DNA from: Armatimonadota bacterium
GTDB taxonomy: Bacteria; Armatimonadota; Fimbriimonadia; Fimbriimonadales; Fimbriimonadaceae
NCBI GenBank assembly: GCA_020438215.1
Contig: JAGQUX010000027.1
Location: forward strand, 1 to 33,163
Direction: 5' to 3'
Length of the DNA: 33,163 nucleotides
Both the position numbers and the translations under genes were made by a program. Under the pieces are notes generated by a model, which searched no databases, had not been told where the DNA came from, and saw only the letters and a list, made by a program, of their open reading frames with translations. Of this stretch, positions 17,349-25,297 are shown in pieces (position 1 is the stretch's first letter; every line of letters starts with the position of its first letter).

Positions 17349-17387
17349 ACTGCTTGACCCTCGTATGCGAAATCATACTTTTCATAC
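17344..17387 (-). promoter_or_regulatory. Cluster of TCATAC/GTATGA repeats, candidate operator of the efflux operon
   Basis: Three direct copies of (A/T)TCATAC on the plus strand (17344-17350, 17372-17378, 17381-17387) and one inverted GTATG (17363-17367) form a 44-bp cluster overlapping the regulator start codon. On the minus strand GTATGAT at 17378-17372 can also serve as a -10 (TATGAT). The arrangement fits autoregulation by the AbrB-like protein. Confidence 0.45.
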
Positions 17388-17456
17388 ATCACGAAATCGT
17401 CACCAATCTCAAAGAAGGAAGACAAAGACCCACTTGATCGGTAGAATTTGCCTGGT

Positions 17457-18416
17457 ATGAATCGCTCTCAACTCCTCATTGCTACGACATTGTCCGCCGG
17501 GATAGTTGCGAGCGCGGCGCAAGCTCAGGACGCAATCCCCACAAGAAACCACCGCTCAGTAGCACTTGCATTCCTCCGGCCAGTGGCTCTTGGTGAAACT
17601 TTGCCGAACGGCGAAAAGAACATTAGCTGGCAACTCGTGATTGCAAACGAACTGCGTCGTCCGCAATTCAACCTCCACGAAGACTCAGAAACCTGGCGAT
17701 TGCAATACACCTATCGCTACACGGACGACAAAGGCGTCGAATACACATTCTTGGTTCCTGTCCTGTCACGCGGGGGCGGTGTTTTGGATGGGTTCCTCGC
17801 TTGGTATCACAAAACTCTTCTCTCTGATGTGAACCACGCTCGGCTCCTTGCTCCCAATGGGCGATCTATTGTCACCGTGCCAGGGAGCAAAGACTTTGTC
17901 TCAGCATCAGGGATTGGGGATGTCACCGGTGCGGTCGGAATCACCAAACCAGAGGGAACGTACCGACTTTGGCTCAAGCTCCCGACCGGGGATGCCTCAC
18001 GCCTGCTCGGATCAGGGAATGTCGACTTCGCAGTCAGTTGGGAAAAGCAATTCAACCTTCTCCGCAAACTTGACCTACATGCCCAGGCCGGGCTTACTGT
18101 TCAAGGTCGCCCGAGCGAACTCCCGCACGGACGAGGATTGGTTGATAACTACACTCTCGGGCTCGTCTACTCCGCCAATGCGAGTGAGAAATACCACTTC
18201 CAATGGAACTCCGAAACATCACCAACCATCACCGGCAATCGTTCGACCGATGCCGCGCATAGAGTCATCACTCTTGGCTTCACCAAGGTCTACTCCGACA
18301 GCCAGTTCACCGTGTACTTTAGCGAAGATGGCGACTTCGGGCTGTACGACTTCCAAGGCGGGGCGCAAATCGGACCAGACGTCACTTTTGGGTTCATCTG
18401 GTCACAAAAAAAGTGA
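17457..18416 (+). CDS. DUF3187-like outer-membrane beta-barrel protein
   Basis: A 319-residue exported protein starting at ATG 17457 (MNRSQLLIATTLSAGIVASA), with Ala-Gln-Ala cleavage at about residue 24. The mature part has the DUF3187 pattern: an N-terminal RNHRSVALAFLRP strand, then YRYTDDKGVEYTFLVPV, the landmark GGGVLDGFLAWYHKTLL, and alternating beta-strands through GFIWSQKK at the end. That family is thought to form an outer-membrane barrel of unknown role. A TTG start nine nt upstream (17448) is possible. It diverges from the abrB-like regulator, so the GTATGA repeats could influence it too. Its stop lies in the 5' arm of the hairpin at 18411-18440. Confidence 0.8.
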   Translation: MNRSQLLIATTLSAGIVASAAQAQDAIPTRNHRSVALAFLRPVALGETLPNGEKNISWQLVIANELRRPQFNLHEDSETWRLQYTYRYTDDKGVEYTFLVPVLSRGGGVLDGFLAWYHKTLLSDVNHARLLAPNGRSIVTVPGSKDFVSASGIGDVTGAVGITKPEGTYRLWLKLPTGDASRLLGSGNVDFAVSWEKQFNLLRKLDLHAQAGLTVQGRPSELPHGRGLVDNYTLGLVYSANASEKYHFQWNSETSPTITGNRSTDAAHRVITLGFTKVYSDSQFTVYFSEDGDFGLYDFQGGAQIGPDVTFGFIWSQKK

Positions 18417-18440
18417 CTCAACCGACCGGTTGAGTCACTT
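18406..18440 (-). terminator. Rho-independent terminator of rpsR
   Basis: AAGTGACTCAACC (18411-18423) and GGTTGAGTCACTT (18428-18440) form a perfect 13-bp stem with loop GACC. On the minus strand the stem is followed directly by seven T (A run at 18406-18412 on plus), the classic form. On the plus strand the same hairpin covers the DUF3187 gene's stop but has no T run. Confidence 0.85.
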
Positions 18441-18463
18441 CGCTACTTCTGCTGAGTAGAAGA

Positions 18464-18820
18464 CTATTCTTCTCGCGGCTCTCGCGGAGCGCGGCGACGT
18501 GGGCCAGCGTCCACGGTTTCTCGAACCACGAACGGCAATAGAGCCATTTCGCGTGCTCGCTTGATTGCGCGAGTGATCATGCGTTGTTGCGCCGCGGTGT
18601 TACCGGTTTGTCGACTCGGCTTGATCTTTCCGCGATCAGTCAAAAATTGTTGCAGGGTCGCAACGTCCTTGTAGTCCACGCTGTCGATCTTGTTGGTAGT
18701 CAGCATGCTGACTTTTCGACGACGTCGGCTTCGAGGGCGTCCGTCCGAGCGGCCTTCATTGGCATCGACCGCAGCTTTCTCTGCGGCAGGATCTAGGATC
18801 TCTTTGGTCTCTTCGCTCAT
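18464..18820 (-). CDS. rpsR: 30S ribosomal protein S18 with extended tails
   Basis: A 118-residue S18, longer than the usual 70-90. The conserved core starts at about residue 45 with [20 protein letters not shown], then [20 protein letters not shown] and [16 protein letters not shown], which is unmistakable. The N-terminal 40 residues are an acidic part plus a basic cluster (RSRRRRK), and the C-terminus ends in [14 protein letters not shown]18 sits in the platform of the small subunit next to S6. It is solitary here: promoter upstream, own terminator downstream, and no rpsF or ssb, which normally accompany it. Start ATG 18820 has GAAGGA about 14 nt upstream, a rather long spacing. Confidence 0.93.
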   Translation of the reverse strand: MSEETKEILDPAAEKAAVDANEGRSDGRPRSRRRRKVSMLTTNKIDSVDYKDVATLQQFLTDRGKIKPSRQTGNTAAQQRMITRAIKRAREMALLPFVVRETVDAGPRRRAPREPREE

Positions 18821-19132
18821 TTTTCGTACTTGTCCTTCGGATTCAAACGCGAACCCGAGTCAGGAAAACAATTATGCCACACGATTTCATGCGGTCACGA
18901 GCCCACATTTGAACCTGTAGGGCCTCGGTACCTGGTAGTTACCCCATCGTATTTCCGCTGGAAAGCGTGCGCACCCGTATTTCTCGAAGGATTTTTGGAG
19001 ATTAAATCGGGCAAATCAGAAGTAGCAGGGAAACCTGCATTCCGACAAACCCGAAACAACCCAATACCCTCCAGCCACTGGGCCGGTCTCGCCCACCGGT
19101 CTCCACCCAGGGCCAGTGCGTCGCAACCTCTG
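18821..19132. other. Intergenic stretch between rpsR and the C11-type gene
   Basis: The 312 bp contain the rpsR promoter near 18871-18898. Further from rpsR there is a G+C-rich part (about 19070-19130) with imperfect inverted copies of CACTGG/CCAGTG and CCGG that may terminate the C11 gene's transcript. I see no gene or structured RNA that I can name. Confidence 0.5.
18871..18898 (-). promoter_or_regulatory. Predicted promoter of rpsR
   Basis: On the minus strand GTGACC (18898-18893), a 16-nt spacer and CATAAT (18876-18871) match the sigma70 pattern with two mismatches at -35 and one at -10. Transcription would begin about 18864, 45 nt before the rpsR start. Confidence 0.45.
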
Positions 19133-20956
19133 CTACGGCGCCTGGCCCAACCATTCATTCCAGAATGTGTCTTGGGCGAATTTCAATCGTTCGTAATCCG
19201 TTCGGAAGATGCTGTAATTCCCTTGACTTGAGAAGTCAATCGAGAGGCCATTACTCTTGGGTGATTGAGCGTTGTGCCCTTCCCAAATGATCGCCGCGTC
19301 AACCGCTGCACGGGCATTTGCCGCCGCAGTTTTGACATTGGCTGGCACCGTCGCATCGGCTTCCAATATCAGGCAGAGATCAATAATGTCCCGGTAAGTT
19401 CGCGTCGAGTTCGGGCTGTACGATTGCGCTGTTGCCCGCGCCGTTTGCACCGCCGTTGTCACCGCGACCTTGTTGCTAATAAGTTCCTGCGCGAAGTTAT
19501 GCAGAGCCGTAGCTAATGCCGTCATCTGCGTTGTATCAATCACGCTTTGTGTGATTTTGCGGGTGGCGTAAGGTGGATTGTTCACCATGCCATCCACGAA
19601 CGCCTTTGTCAGCGTCGCGGTTGTTGCATCCGGGTTATCGCGGAACACATTGAAGATAGATTGGTACGGATACCCTTCTCCCGGTGGGCTTTCTTCCGAA
19701 CCAACAATGTAGTCTGCATAGCTACGTGCCTCGTAGGCAACTTCCATCATCTGCATTAAGCTGGCATCCCAGGCAATGATGTCGAAGTGTTCGCCAGCAA
19801 GTGCGGCGTCGGTTTCCCAAGTTTTGATCGAGCTGTTGTACTGATCGTCATAACTAAACGCACGCGTTGGGAGATCGTCTTCTGGAGCACGGCTCCAGCC
19901 ATTTCCGTGGTTCCAGAGCACCAAGCAATAACGATCCGCTGGATAGTTCGCTTTGCCCCACTTGATAAAATCGTTGAGCGTTTGCGCTTTCCCCATATCC
20001 AGAGCATTACCAAAGTTGTCTTTGATGTTGCTTTGCACCAGTTCGCTGGCGATATTGCTGGTGCTATCTTGCTTCACCAAATACCGGCGCACACCGTCAA
20101 AACTAGAGCCAGACCAGTTTGATTTCGATTGCTTCCACTGCAACACGAATCGGACATCCGGGTTTCCAGCGACCTGCTCCATCTGGTTTACGTTCAGATC
20201 ACTGAAGGAATACAAGTCGTTTGCCGCATTGATGTAAACCAAAACCGTCCACTTGGATTGAGTGATGATCTTCTGATTCACCGTAACCGGCGCAGAGCCA
20301 ACAACTGCCCCATTATATGTCGCTGAAACCGAGCCAGAACCCGCCGTCGTGGCCGTCAGAACGCCTGCCGTGCTGATTGTTCCAACGCCCCCCGCCACGC
20401 TCCAAGTCATAAGCGATGGATCAACAAAAGTTGCACGACCACCTTGAAACGCCGTAGCAATGTATTGCGCGGTCTGTTGCTGGGTAAGGGTGAGGCTAGG
20501 AATAGAAACTTGAACACTCGTCGGAGTGACACCGTATTGAGTGCTTGCCGTCACCGTAATCCCGCCAGGGCCACCAGCGCAGAGATCGAGTAGGAGGTCA
20601 GTCACACCAAGGACGGTGCCACTGGCATTCGCCCCAGAGTAGATCGTTGCTTTCAGCCGATAAACCGCCGCGTTGATGGATGAAACGTTCAGCGTAGATG
20701 TGGATGATGAACCGCGATTAAGTGAATCTGTACGAACAACGAATCCATCCGTATCAATGATCTGCAGAACTTGCGAAGCCCCCGCTGGAGCAGAGCCCCA
20801 ATCCGTTGTATAGATCAGGTTTCCTGCGACCGTTGCGACCGAACACGCGCCAAATCCTAACCCCGATGACCCCGTAACGGTTCCGCCACCGCCGCCACAG
20901 GCGGCCAAAGAAAAAGCGGTCGCCACACACACAAATCCAAGCAAAAATCGATTCAT
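19133..20956 (-). CDS. Clostripain-like (peptidase C11) lipoprotein with catalytic Cys replaced by Ser
   Basis: A 607-residue lipoprotein. The lipobox LAAC precedes a Gly run (Cys about residue 20), so the protein is anchored on an envelope membrane facing outward. Residues about 35-130 form one beta domain and about 135-230 a Big-like Ig domain (WSVAGGVGTISTAGVLTATT). The C11 domain begins at about 236 with KWTVLVYINAANDLYSFSDL. The catalytic His350 is in VLWNHGNGWS; the site FDIIAWDASLMQMMEVAYEA carries Ser399 where the family has the nucleophile Cys (DACLM). The codon is AGC at 19762-19760. The rest (YIVGSEESPPGEGYPY) is normal. Proteolysis by the usual mechanism is therefore doubtful. A TTG one codon upstream (20959) is an alternative start. 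Confidence 0.9.
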   Translation of the reverse strand: MNRFLLGFVCVATAFSLAACGGGGGTVTGSSGLGFGACSVATVAGNLIYTTDWGSAPAGASQVLQIIDTDGFVVRTDSLNRGSSSTSTLNVSSINAAVYRLKATIYSGANASGTVLGVTDLLLDLCAGGPGGITVTASTQYGVTPTSVQVSIPSLTLTQQQTAQYIATAFQGGRATFVDPSLMTWSVAGGVGTISTAGVLTATTAGSGSVSATYNGAVVGSAPVTVNQKIITQSKWTVLVYINAANDLYSFSDLNVNQMEQVAGNPDVRFVLQWKQSKSNWSGSSFDGVRRYLVKQDSTSNIASELVQSNIKDNFGNALDMGKAQTLNDFIKWGKANYPADRYCLVLWNHGNGWSRAPEDDLPTRAFSYDDQYNSSIKTWETDAALAGEHFDIIAWDASLMQMMEVAYEARSYADYIVGSEESPPGEGYPYQSIFNVFRDNPDATTATLTKAFVDGMVNNPPYATRKITQSVIDTTQMTALATALHNFAQELISNKVAVTTAVQTARATAQSYSPNSTRTYRDIIDLCLILEADATVPANVKTAAANARAAVDAAIIWEGHNAQSPKSNGLSIDFSSQGNYSIFRTDYERLKFAQDTFWNEWLGQAP

Positions 20957-21042
20957 CAATTCTCAGACGCTCCAAAAAGGCAATTCTTCTTGACTATGGC
21001 ACCTATTCATTCCTCAAAAGAGGCCAATCATTGTAATAACCC

Positions 21043-22500
21043 TTGAAGGAACGTGACCTGACTCAGCATCTCGCCCAGTTCATCCCTGAACTCAGCGGGA
21101 ACGCAACGATGTCTGGATTCTCCACTCGTTTGGACTCCGGAACGGGTCAGTCTGTCGAACTCATCCTGCCCACACCGGCTGGGTTCGACCACCTTCCTGC
21201 CGAAGAGCTTGGGCTCATCGTCCTCAACGACCAAGACCAAATTGTTGCGGGATGGGGGATGCTCCAACCGGCCAGCCCAGCCGTCGGTGAACCTTGGCGC
21301 ACCATCGCTAACCATGCGCGCAGAACTGGCCACTATCGCCAAACGCAAGGGGCCATCCAGTTCGTAGCCAAATACGACCAACGCACCAGAGCAGTTACAA
21401 TCCTCGCGGTTTATGTCGAAGCTCTTGGCGTGATGGAGCAACGCATCAAATCGCAAGAACGCTCAACAAGTGCCCTCACCCGAGTTGGCAAAGTTCTTTC
21501 CATGAACCAAACGCTCCACCCACTTGCGGTTTCCACGGTTCACACAATTGTCAATACTCTCGATTTGCAAGCCATCCTGCTTTGGGTGCAACACGAACCA
21601 GGCACACCGCTCCGGCTGATTGGACACACGGGGATTGAGAGGCACGGTCTGGATTACATCAAAGAATTGAATTTAGGAGACGGAATCAACTGCCTCGCCG
21701 AGGCAGTGATGGAAACCAAGCGTCCAATCTGGCTTGCGAGCGTCAACGATTCTGATCTCACCAAAAACTTGGAAGCGAAATACTGCTGTCTCCAGCCAGG
21801 GCCTATTGCGGCAATCCCGCTATCTGGCGGTACAGAAACCATCGGTGTTTTGGAACTGGTCGGCAAAGCCGATGACCAGCTATTCTTGACAGAAAAAACA
21901 CTGCACATCACTTTGGCTGAACACCTTTCTCTTGCATTGAAGAGCGCGCTTCTGTTTGAAAAAGCAGAAATGCAAGCAAACATCGATCCTCTTACCGGGA
22001 TTGCTAACCACCGGACAATGCAGGATTATCTCGCTCGCCGACTCGATGAAGCGAGCCGGAACCAGACTCCGATTGGAGTTGTGATGATCGACGTCGACCA
22101 CTTCCGGCAATTCAACGAAGAAGAAGGGCACGATGCTGGCGATGCCGTTCTGCGGCTTGTTGCCCACACTCTGCAAGATGGAGTGCGGAGCTATGACCTC
22201 GCCGCCCGCTATGGTGGAGAAGAGTTCACGCTCATCCTTCCTGGGCTTGATGGTGAAGCCACGAAGGAAATCGCCGATCGCATCCGCAAGATGATTGCGA
22301 AGCTAGAGTACAAAACCAAGAAGGGCTCTTATCGCCGGATTACCGCGAGTTTGGGATGTTCTTCTTTCCCCGCAACAGGTTCTGCCCCGCAGGAACTCCT
22401 CAAAAATGCGGATATCGCTCTCTACAAATCGAAAGAGTGGGGACGAAATCAGGTTCAACTTTTCGATCCGGAATGGGCGGAATTGCCCGAGTCGGCCTAG
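21043..22500 (+). CDS. Diguanylate cyclase with GAF sensor
   Basis: A 485-residue soluble protein making the second messenger c-di-GMP from two GTP. Domains: an N-terminal PAS-like or unassigned part (1-130), a short coiled coil (about 128-145), GAF (about 150-305, with LGDGINCLAEAVMETKRPIW and AAIPLSGGTETIGVLEL), and GGDEF (about 312-475). The active site GGEEF (391-395) is intact, the DPLTGIANH start signature is present, and RSYD (382-385), five residues ahead of it, is an intact inhibitory I-site, so product feedback is expected. The first available start is TTG 21043, with no good ribosome-binding site; ATG 21109 is an alternative that would remove 22 residues. Divergent from the C11-type gene across 86 bp. 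Confidence 0.9.
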   Translation: MKERDLTQHLAQFIPELSGNATMSGFSTRLDSGTGQSVELILPTPAGFDHLPAEELGLIVLNDQDQIVAGWGMLQPASPAVGEPWRTIANHARRTGHYRQTQGAIQFVAKYDQRTRAVTILAVYVEALGVMEQRIKSQERSTSALTRVGKVLSMNQTLHPLAVSTVHTIVNTLDLQAILLWVQHEPGTPLRLIGHTGIERHGLDYIKELNLGDGINCLAEAVMETKRPIWLASVNDSDLTKNLEAKYCCLQPGPIAAIPLSGGTETIGVLELVGKADDQLFLTEKTLHITLAEHLSLALKSALLFEKAEMQANIDPLTGIANHRTMQDYLARRLDEASRNQTPIGVVMIDVDHFRQFNEEEGHDAGDAVLRLVAHTLQDGVRSYDLAARYGGEEFTLILPGLDGEATKEIADRIRKMIAKLEYKTKKGSYRRITASLGCSSFPATGSAPQELLKNADIALYKSKEWGRNQVQLFDPEWAELPESA

Positions 22501-22528
22501 GTTCAAATTGAACTTGGCGGTATGATCT

Positions 22529-22560
22529 TGATCCCGAAGTACCACAACGGGTCCTTTTTT
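22529..22560 (+). terminator. Possible terminator or attenuator between the diguanylate cyclase and rplU
   Basis: GATCCCG and CGGGTC can pair as a 6-bp stem with one bulged base and an 11-nt loop, followed by CTTTTTT (22554-22560). It ends the cyclase transcript or acts in a longer rplU leader. The stem is short, so confidence is modest. Confidence 0.4.
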
Positions 22561-22584
22561 GTCGTGCCAACGGTACCAGTCCGG

Positions 22585-22614
22585 TTGAAGCGCGACCTGC
22601 CCTAGTGTCATACT
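22585..22614 (+). promoter_or_regulatory. Possible promoter of rplU-rpmA
   Basis: TTGAAG (22585-22590), an 18-nt spacer and CATACT (22609-22614) each match the sigma70 boxes at four of six positions. It would give a leader of about 40 nt before rplU. Confidence 0.3.
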
Positions 22615-22659
22615 TCGCGTTTGCCGACGATTCAATTTGAAGTCGGAGGTTGGACTCTC

Positions 22660-22977
22660 ATGTACGCAATTGTAAAAACTGGCGGTAAGCAATTCAAAGC
22701 CGCAAAAGACGATGTCATCATTGTCGAGAAAATCGACGGTGAAAAAGGCGACACCGTCACCCTGAACGAAGTCGTGATGGTTTGCGACGATAAGGGTGTC
22801 AAAGTGGGTAGCCCGTTCGTAAAGGGCGCTCAAGTCGAAGCCACTATTGTTCGCCAAGGCAAAGCCAAAAAAATCAACGCTTTCAACTACAAGCCCAAGA
22901 AAAACATCCGCAAGCGATGGGGCCACCGACAACCACAAACTCACCTGCGAATCGTCAGCGTGAGCGGAGGAAAATAA
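22660..22977 (+). CDS. rplU: 50S ribosomal protein L21
   Basis: A 105-residue L21 of normal length: [20 protein letters not shown] at the start, the central [15 protein letters not shown], and the basic RNA-binding end [20 protein letters not shown]. It binds 23S rRNA and assembles early in the large subunit. ATG 22660 is chosen because the family begins MYAIV and because GGAGG lies at 22645-22649; the frame is open for 13 more codons upstream, which are not family-like. rpmA follows after 4 nt, the usual pairing. Confidence 0.96.
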   Translation: MYAIVKTGGKQFKAAKDDVIIVEKIDGEKGDTVTLNEVVMVCDDKGVKVGSPFVKGAQVEATIVRQGKAKKINAFNYKPKKNIRKRWGHRQPQTHLRIVSVSGGK

Positions 22978-22981
22978 CTTA

Positions 22982-23236
22982 ATGGCACATAAGAAAGGGC
23001 AAGGTTCTACTAAGAACGGCCGCGATTCAAATTCCAAGCGACTCGGCGTCAAGCGATACGGCGGTCAAAACGTCAAGCCGGGCACAATCATTGTTCGCCA
23101 ACGCGGCACCAAGTTCCACCCTGGAACCAATGTCGGCATCGGCAACGATCACACTCTATTCGCCCTTGTTGACGGCCTCGTAACCTTTGAAGGCCCGAAA
23201 GACAAGCGACGAGTTAGCGTCTACCCAACCGAGTAG
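22982..23236 (+). CDS. rpmA: 50S ribosomal protein L27
   Basis: An 84-residue L27: [20 protein letters not shown], then [40 protein letters not shown] and the end [18 protein letters not shown]. The N-terminal tail reaches toward the peptidyl transferase centre. The protein begins at the mature MAHKKG-type end and lacks the extra N-terminal segment that Prp protease removes in Firmicutes, which speaks against that processing here. The ribosome-binding site (GGAGGAAAA) lies inside the end of rplU. Confidence 0.96.
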   Translation: MAHKKGQGSTKNGRDSNSKRLGVKRYGGQNVKPGTIIVRQRGTKFHPGTNVGIGNDHTLFALVDGLVTFEGPKDKRRVSVYPTE

Positions 23237-23256
23237 TTCGCAACGTACACGAGTTC

Positions 23257-23297
23257 AAATAGCCGAGTGAGATTTCCTCACTCGGCTATTTTTGTTT
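23257..23297 (+). terminator. Strong terminator after rpmA
   Basis: AAATAGCCGAGTGAG (23257-23271) and CTCACTCGGCTATTT (23277-23291) form a perfect 15-bp stem with a 5-nt loop, followed by TTGTTT. It ends the rplU-rpmA transcript and may also act on the convergent kdsD transcript, which stops at 23311. Confidence 0.85.
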
Positions 23298-23310
23298 GCA
23301 GATTGGCGCT

Positions 23311-24273
23311 TTATACAATCCCAGAACGAAGCAAGTCCTTCAAAACCAGCAAGCCAACAACGCGCCCATTTTCAACCACGGGCATCTCACCGATCTTCAC
23401 CGGATAGTTCTGGAACACTTCCAGGGCTTCAATCGCGAGCAGGCTCGGCTCAATGATCGCCTTGGTCTGATTCATCAGATCACCAGCGCTCCCTTCCAAT
23501 GGCTGAGCAGAATTCACAAACCAACGCCGCAAGTCTCCATCCGAGATAAATCCAACCAATTCCTGATTCTCATTGGTCACACAAGCGCAACCCGCACCCG
23601 AGCGAGTCACTACTTTCATCAGATCGAGCACCGAAAGTGACCGATCAACAAGCGGAAGTTCGTCACCCGAGCGCATGACATCCGCAACTCGGAGTAAAAG
23701 CCGTTTGCCAAGCGCACCCGCCGGGTGGAATCGCGCAAAATCCTCCGCGCCAAAATTCCGCGCTTCCATTACCGCAACCGCGACTGCATCACAAGCGGCA
23801 ATCATCGCAGTTGTCGATGTTGTCGGAGCGAGATTGTTTGGGCAAGCCTCCTTCTCCACTGAGACATCCAGAACCAGATCAGCTTCCCTTGCCGCTGAAC
23901 TCCCAGTTCGACCTGTCATCAAAATTGTTTTTGCTCCAATCTCGCGAAAGCTAGGGAAAAGGCGAACGATCTCGTCTGTTTCGCCGGAATAAGTAAGAGC
24001 GAGAACAATATCCCGATCCGTCACCATGCCAAGGTCGCCATGTACTGCCTCTGCAGCATGAAGGAAGAAACTTGGCGTCCCGGTTGAGGCAAATGTGGCC
24101 GCCGTCTTTTGCCCGATATGTCCGGACTTCCCTACCCCGCACGTCACCACGCGACCGCCGCAAGCCAGAATCCAATCCACCGCTTGATCAAACCGCTCAT
24201 CCAGCCGACCAGCCAGCGCGTTGAGGGCAGCCCCTTCCTCACGGAGAACTCTTTCTAACCCTGCGTGCTTCAA
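23311..24273 (-). CDS. kdsD: Arabinose-5-phosphate isomerase (KdsD/KpsF/GutQ family)
   Basis: A 320-residue SIS-CBS2 protein interconverting ribulose 5-phosphate and arabinose 5-phosphate, first step to Kdo of lipopolysaccharide. The SIS domain has GVGKSGHIGQKTAATFASTG (46-65), the catalytic-region LHAAEAVHGDLGMV, LTYSGETDEIVRL, and the metal-binding FHPAGALGKRL. Two CBS domains follow (about 198-258 and 262-320), including SDGDLRRW. The start is set at TTG 24273 because it makes a TTGA overlap with the arginase-like stop and gives the family's usual N-terminus; the longer frame from 24318 overlaps arginase by 49 nt. A run GGGGGC about 8 nt upstream could be its ribosome-binding site. rpe, which supplies the same pentose phosphate pool, is elsewhere in the window. 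Confidence 0.9.
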   Translation of the reverse strand: MKHAGLERVLREEGAALNALAGRLDERFDQAVDWILACGGRVVTCGVGKSGHIGQKTAATFASTGTPSFFLHAAEAVHGDLGMVTDRDIVLALTYSGETDEIVRLFPSFREIGAKTILMTGRTGSSAAREADLVLDVSVEKEACPNNLAPTTSTTAMIAACDAVAVAVMEARNFGAEDFARFHPAGALGKRLLLRVADVMRSGDELPLVDRSLSVLDLMKVVTRSGAGCACVTNENQELVGFISDGDLRRWFVNSAQPLEGSAGDLMNQTKAIIEPSLLAIEALEVFQNYPVKIGEMPVVENGRVVGLLVLKDLLRSGIV

Positions 24274-25247
24274 ATCTGCGCCCCCATGATCGTATTCCCA
24301 AAGAGGCTCGCTACCCACTCGTTCGCCATCCGGGCAGTTTCTCCGGCTTGGTCAGTCAAAGGATTGACTTCGACAACATCGAGTCCCACGAGCGTCATCG
24401 GACGCCCGGAATCTCGGAACATCTCACAAAGCAATTCCGCAATCAGGTGGCCCTCGCGATAAGTCAGTCCTCCGCGCACTTTCGTTCCTGTCCCTGGTGC
24501 GAAGAATGGGTCAAGCGAGTCCACATCAAAACTGATCCAGAGCTTGGAGACTCCGACTCGGTGCGCCCACTCATCAATTGCTTCCATCACCCCCGAAATC
24601 CGATCCCGATCCACATCCTGCATAGTCAGAGCCGGACCAGCATTCATTTTTTTCCAATTGGCGACCTCACCCGGGTCAACATCGCGCAAGCCGACCCAAG
24701 CCGTCTTCGTTAAATCCAGCCGAGTCGCCGGCACAATATCGGAGAGGATCTCCTTCCAAGCCGCATTGAGAATGGGGGCTTGCTCAGGATTCTTTGCTGG
24801 GCCAGTGCTCATCCCGGCAAGAGCGGCGAGAGGCATACCGTGGATGTTCCCGCTTGGGCTAGTATCCGGAGTGTTCAAATCCATATGCGCGTCGATCCAA
24901 AGCACGCCGAGCTCCGAACCGTGCACTTTCAGCGCACCTGAAATGGAACCGATCGCCAAGCTGTGATCGCCACCAATGACCATCGGAACCGCGCCCCCTT
25001 TCATCGACTGCGCTACTCGATCGCGCAAATCGCGGTAGACCGGAATCGCTGCTTCCACACGCCCCTGATAATCCGGGATATCAGCATCGACTTCGGCAAT
25101 GTCACCGCGATCTTCCCAAGCAACTCCCAGCCGAGTCAGGGCATTTCCGAGCCCCGACATTCGCACCGCAATCGGACCAAGCCGACTCCCCAGCGTAGGC
25201 GAGCAAAGATCAAAAGGCGCGCCGATGAGATGAACCATAGCGAACAT
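24270..25247 (-). CDS. Arginase/ureohydrolase family enzyme
   Basis: A 325-residue binuclear-manganese ureohydrolase, best matching arginase (arginine to ornithine and urea). Metal-ligand motifs are complete: GGDHS (92-96), DAHMDLNTPDTSPSGNIHGM (119-138), and SFDVDSLDP. The NTPDTSPSGNIHGMPLA segment is the arginase rather than the agmatinase form, so arginine is the likelier substrate. About 25 residues between NPEQAPILN and KTAWVGLRDV are longer than in typical arginases. It is followed by kdsD with a TTGA overlap, and diverges from the CHMI-like gene. ATG 25247 is used; M4 is an equal alternative, since no strong ribosome-binding site is present. Confidence 0.88.
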   Translation of the reverse strand: MFAMVHLIGAPFDLCSPTLGSRLGPIAVRMSGLGNALTRLGVAWEDRGDIAEVDADIPDYQGRVEAAIPVYRDLRDRVAQSMKGGAVPMVIGGDHSLAIGSISGALKVHGSELGVLWIDAHMDLNTPDTSPSGNIHGMPLAALAGMSTGPAKNPEQAPILNAAWKEILSDIVPATRLDLTKTAWVGLRDVDPGEVANWKKMNAGPALTMQDVDRDRISGVMEAIDEWAHRVGVSKLWISFDVDSLDPFFAPGTGTKVRGGLTYREGHLIAELLCEMFRDSGRPMTLVGLDVVEVNPLTDQAGETARMANEWVASLFGNTIMGAQI

Positions 25248-25297
25248 TCTACTTGGCGCACACCCTTCTCACCTGGTCGCGTGAACTAAAATATGCC

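Noticed and set aside
18905-18935. GGTTCAAATG on the minus strand, resembling a tRNA T-loop
   Set aside because: The flanking 5-bp T stem does not pair and no acceptor, D or anticodon arm can be formed.
22303-23052. 249-residue minus-strand open frame across rplU
   Set aside because: It covers rplU, the start of rpmA and the end of the diguanylate cyclase gene on the opposite strand; all three are certain.
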